A stretch of 5,182 nucleotides of DNA from an uncultured Moraxellaceae bacterium (lineage in GTDB: Bacteria > Pseudomonadota > Gammaproteobacteria > Pseudomonadales > Moraxellaceae): NCBI GenBank assembly GCA_937928295.1, contig CALEYY010000362.1, forward strand, positions 1 through 5,182, in the 5' to 3' direction. Shown in pieces: positions 4,152 to 5,182 of this stretch. The translations under genes were made by a program, and so were the position numbers. Position 1 is the stretch's first letter; every line of letters begins with the position of its first letter. Under the pieces are notes generated by a model, which saw only the letters and a list, made by a program, of their open reading frames with translations, was not told where the DNA came from and made no database searches.

Positions 4152-5182
4152 TCATCTCCCGCCCTTTTTCACCCAGGAATCCTTGAGCGCGACGGTGCGG
4201 TTGAAGACGGGCTTTGCTCCGGGTTGGTGGTCGATTGAATCGGCGATGAAGTAGCCGGTGCGGTCGAACTGGCAGGAAAAACCTGGCTCCACGCTGGCGA
4301 GCGCAGGCTCGATTTTCGCGGTCAGGGTTTTGAGCGAATCCGGGTTGAGCACGCTCATGAAGCCGCCTTCCGCGCCGTCGGGATCCTCCTCGGTGAAGAG
4401 GCGGTCGTAGATGCGGACCTCGGCATCGGTGCCGGTGGCGACATCGACCCAATGGATCGCGGCCTTGCAGACGACGCCTTCCGGTGAGTCCGCGCCGACG
4501 GTGCCGGGGAGAATTTCCGCTCGGATGAGAGTGATGTTTCCATCTGCGTCTTTTTCGAATCCGGTGCAGCGTATGATGTGTCCGCCCTTGAGGCGGACGT
4601 AGCGATCGGGGCCGAGGCGGAAAAATTTCTTCTCGGGGACTTCCATGAAATCCTCGCGCTCGATCCAGACTTCGTTGGAAATCGGGATCTGACGGTCGCC
4701 CATTTCCGGGTTCTGCGGGTGGTTGGGAACCTCGACGCTGGCCAACGGATCGGCAGACCAGTTTTCAAGAACGACCTTCACCGGATCGAGCACGGCCATG
4801 CGACGCGGCGCGGAGTGGTTGAGGAAATCCCGGATATCGAACTCCAACAGCGCGACGTCGGTGGTGCCGCTGAACTTGGTGATGCCGACGCGTTTGCAGA
4901 AATGCACCACCGCTTCCGGCGGATAGCCGCGGCGGCGCATTCCGGAGATCGTGGGCAGGCGCGGATCGTTCCAACCGCCGACGTGGCCGCCTTGAACCAG
5001 CTCTAGCAGCTTGCGCTTGCTCATGACCGTGTAGGTCAGGTTGAGGCGGGCGAACTCGATCTGGCGGGGCTTGGACGGCACCGGACAGTTTTCGATGAAC
5101 CAGTCGTAAAGCGGGCGGTGGTTCTCGAACTCCAGCGTGCAGAGCGAGTGGGTGATGTGCTCGAGCGCGTCCTCCAGCGGGT
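4152..5182 (-). CDS. glnS: Glutaminyl-tRNA synthetase, C-terminal 342 residues (5' end cut off by window edge)
   Basis: Class I aminoacyl-tRNA synthetase that charges tRNA-Gln with glutamine in the cytoplasm. The frame is open from the window edge to TGA at 4152-4154, giving 342 residues; by comparison with the 554-residue E. coli enzyme about 210 N-terminal residues, including the HIGH motif, lie outside. Visible landmarks, counted from the first complete codon at 5180, are ITHSLCTLEFENHRPLYDW (9-27), the KMSKS-equivalent VMSKRK (52-57), PTISGMRRRGY, and the anticodon-binding beta-barrels, ending KPVFNRTVALKDSW near the C-terminus. An in-frame GTG at 5081 is internal, not the start, because conserved synthetase sequence continues upstream of it. 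TKFSGTTDVALLEFDIRDFLN and APRRMAVLDPVKVV look more like enzymes from Verrucomicrobia or Bacteroidetes-type lineages than like proteobacterial GlnRS. It converges on lipB and is on the opposite strand, so it is a separate transcription unit. Confidence 0.95.
   Translation of the reverse strand, partial: PLEDALEHITHSLCTLEFENHRPLYDWFIENCPVPSKPRQIEFARLNLTYTVMSKRKLLELVQGGHVGGWNDPRLPTISGMRRRGYPPEAVVHFCKRVGITKFSGTTDVALLEFDIRDFLNHSAPRRMAVLDPVKVVLENWSADPLASVEVPNHPQNPEMGDRQIPISNEVWIEREDFMEVPEKKFFRLGPDRYVRLKGGHIIRCTGFEKDADGNITLIRAEILPGTVGADSPEGVVCKAAIHWVDVATGTDAEVRIYDRLFTEEDPDGAEGGFMSVLNPDSLKTLTAKIEPALASVEPGFSCQFDRTGYFIADSIDHQPGAKPVFNRTVALKDSWVKKGGR

Overview
The window holds six protein genes and no RNA genes, mobile elements or CRISPR arrays. 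Positions 1 to about 3700 look like a nitrate-assimilating proteobacterium, most likely betaproteobacterial. This rests on the conserved block dacC (PBP5-type carboxypeptidase), ybeD, lipB, on two good sigma-54 promoters, and on a NasT-type regulator followed by a Tat-exported NrtA-type nitrate-binding protein. Positions from about 3740 to 5182 (second half of lipB, then glnS) look different: the protein sequences resemble versions from Verrucomicrobia or related phyla, and lipA, the usual next gene, is absent. The window may therefore join two genomes inside a conserved part of lipB, either by mis-assembly or by real recombination.

Layout. 1-1094 (minus): nrtA, 3' end cut by the window edge. 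1095-1324: a 230-base regulatory leader with a sigma-54 promoter, several hairpins, and an antiterminator hairpin that competes with a strong intrinsic terminator. 1325-1909 (minus): nasT, an ANTAR-domain antitermination protein. 1910-2019: divergent intergenic region with a second sigma-54 promoter, facing nasT. 2020-4081 (plus): dacC, ybeD and lipB, tightly spaced and probably one operon. 4082-4151: convergent intergenic region with a nested inverted repeat. 4152-5182 (minus): glnS, 5' end cut by the window edge.

How the left half works (inference from families plus visible sites). Nitrogen limitation, through sigma-54 and probably NtrC, would start transcription of both nasT and the nrtA operon. 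The nrtA transcript would normally stop at the terminator just before the gene. NasT would bind the leader and hold the antiterminator hairpin, whose 3' arm is part of the terminator stem, so that nrtA is made only when nitrate or nitrite is also present. NasT's usual partner, the nitrate sensor NasS, is not encoded in the window.

The right half is housekeeping: peptidoglycan trimming, lipoate attachment and glutaminyl-tRNA synthesis. I found no wholly new system. The two points most worth checking are the two-step control of nrtA and the possible chimeric join in lipB.
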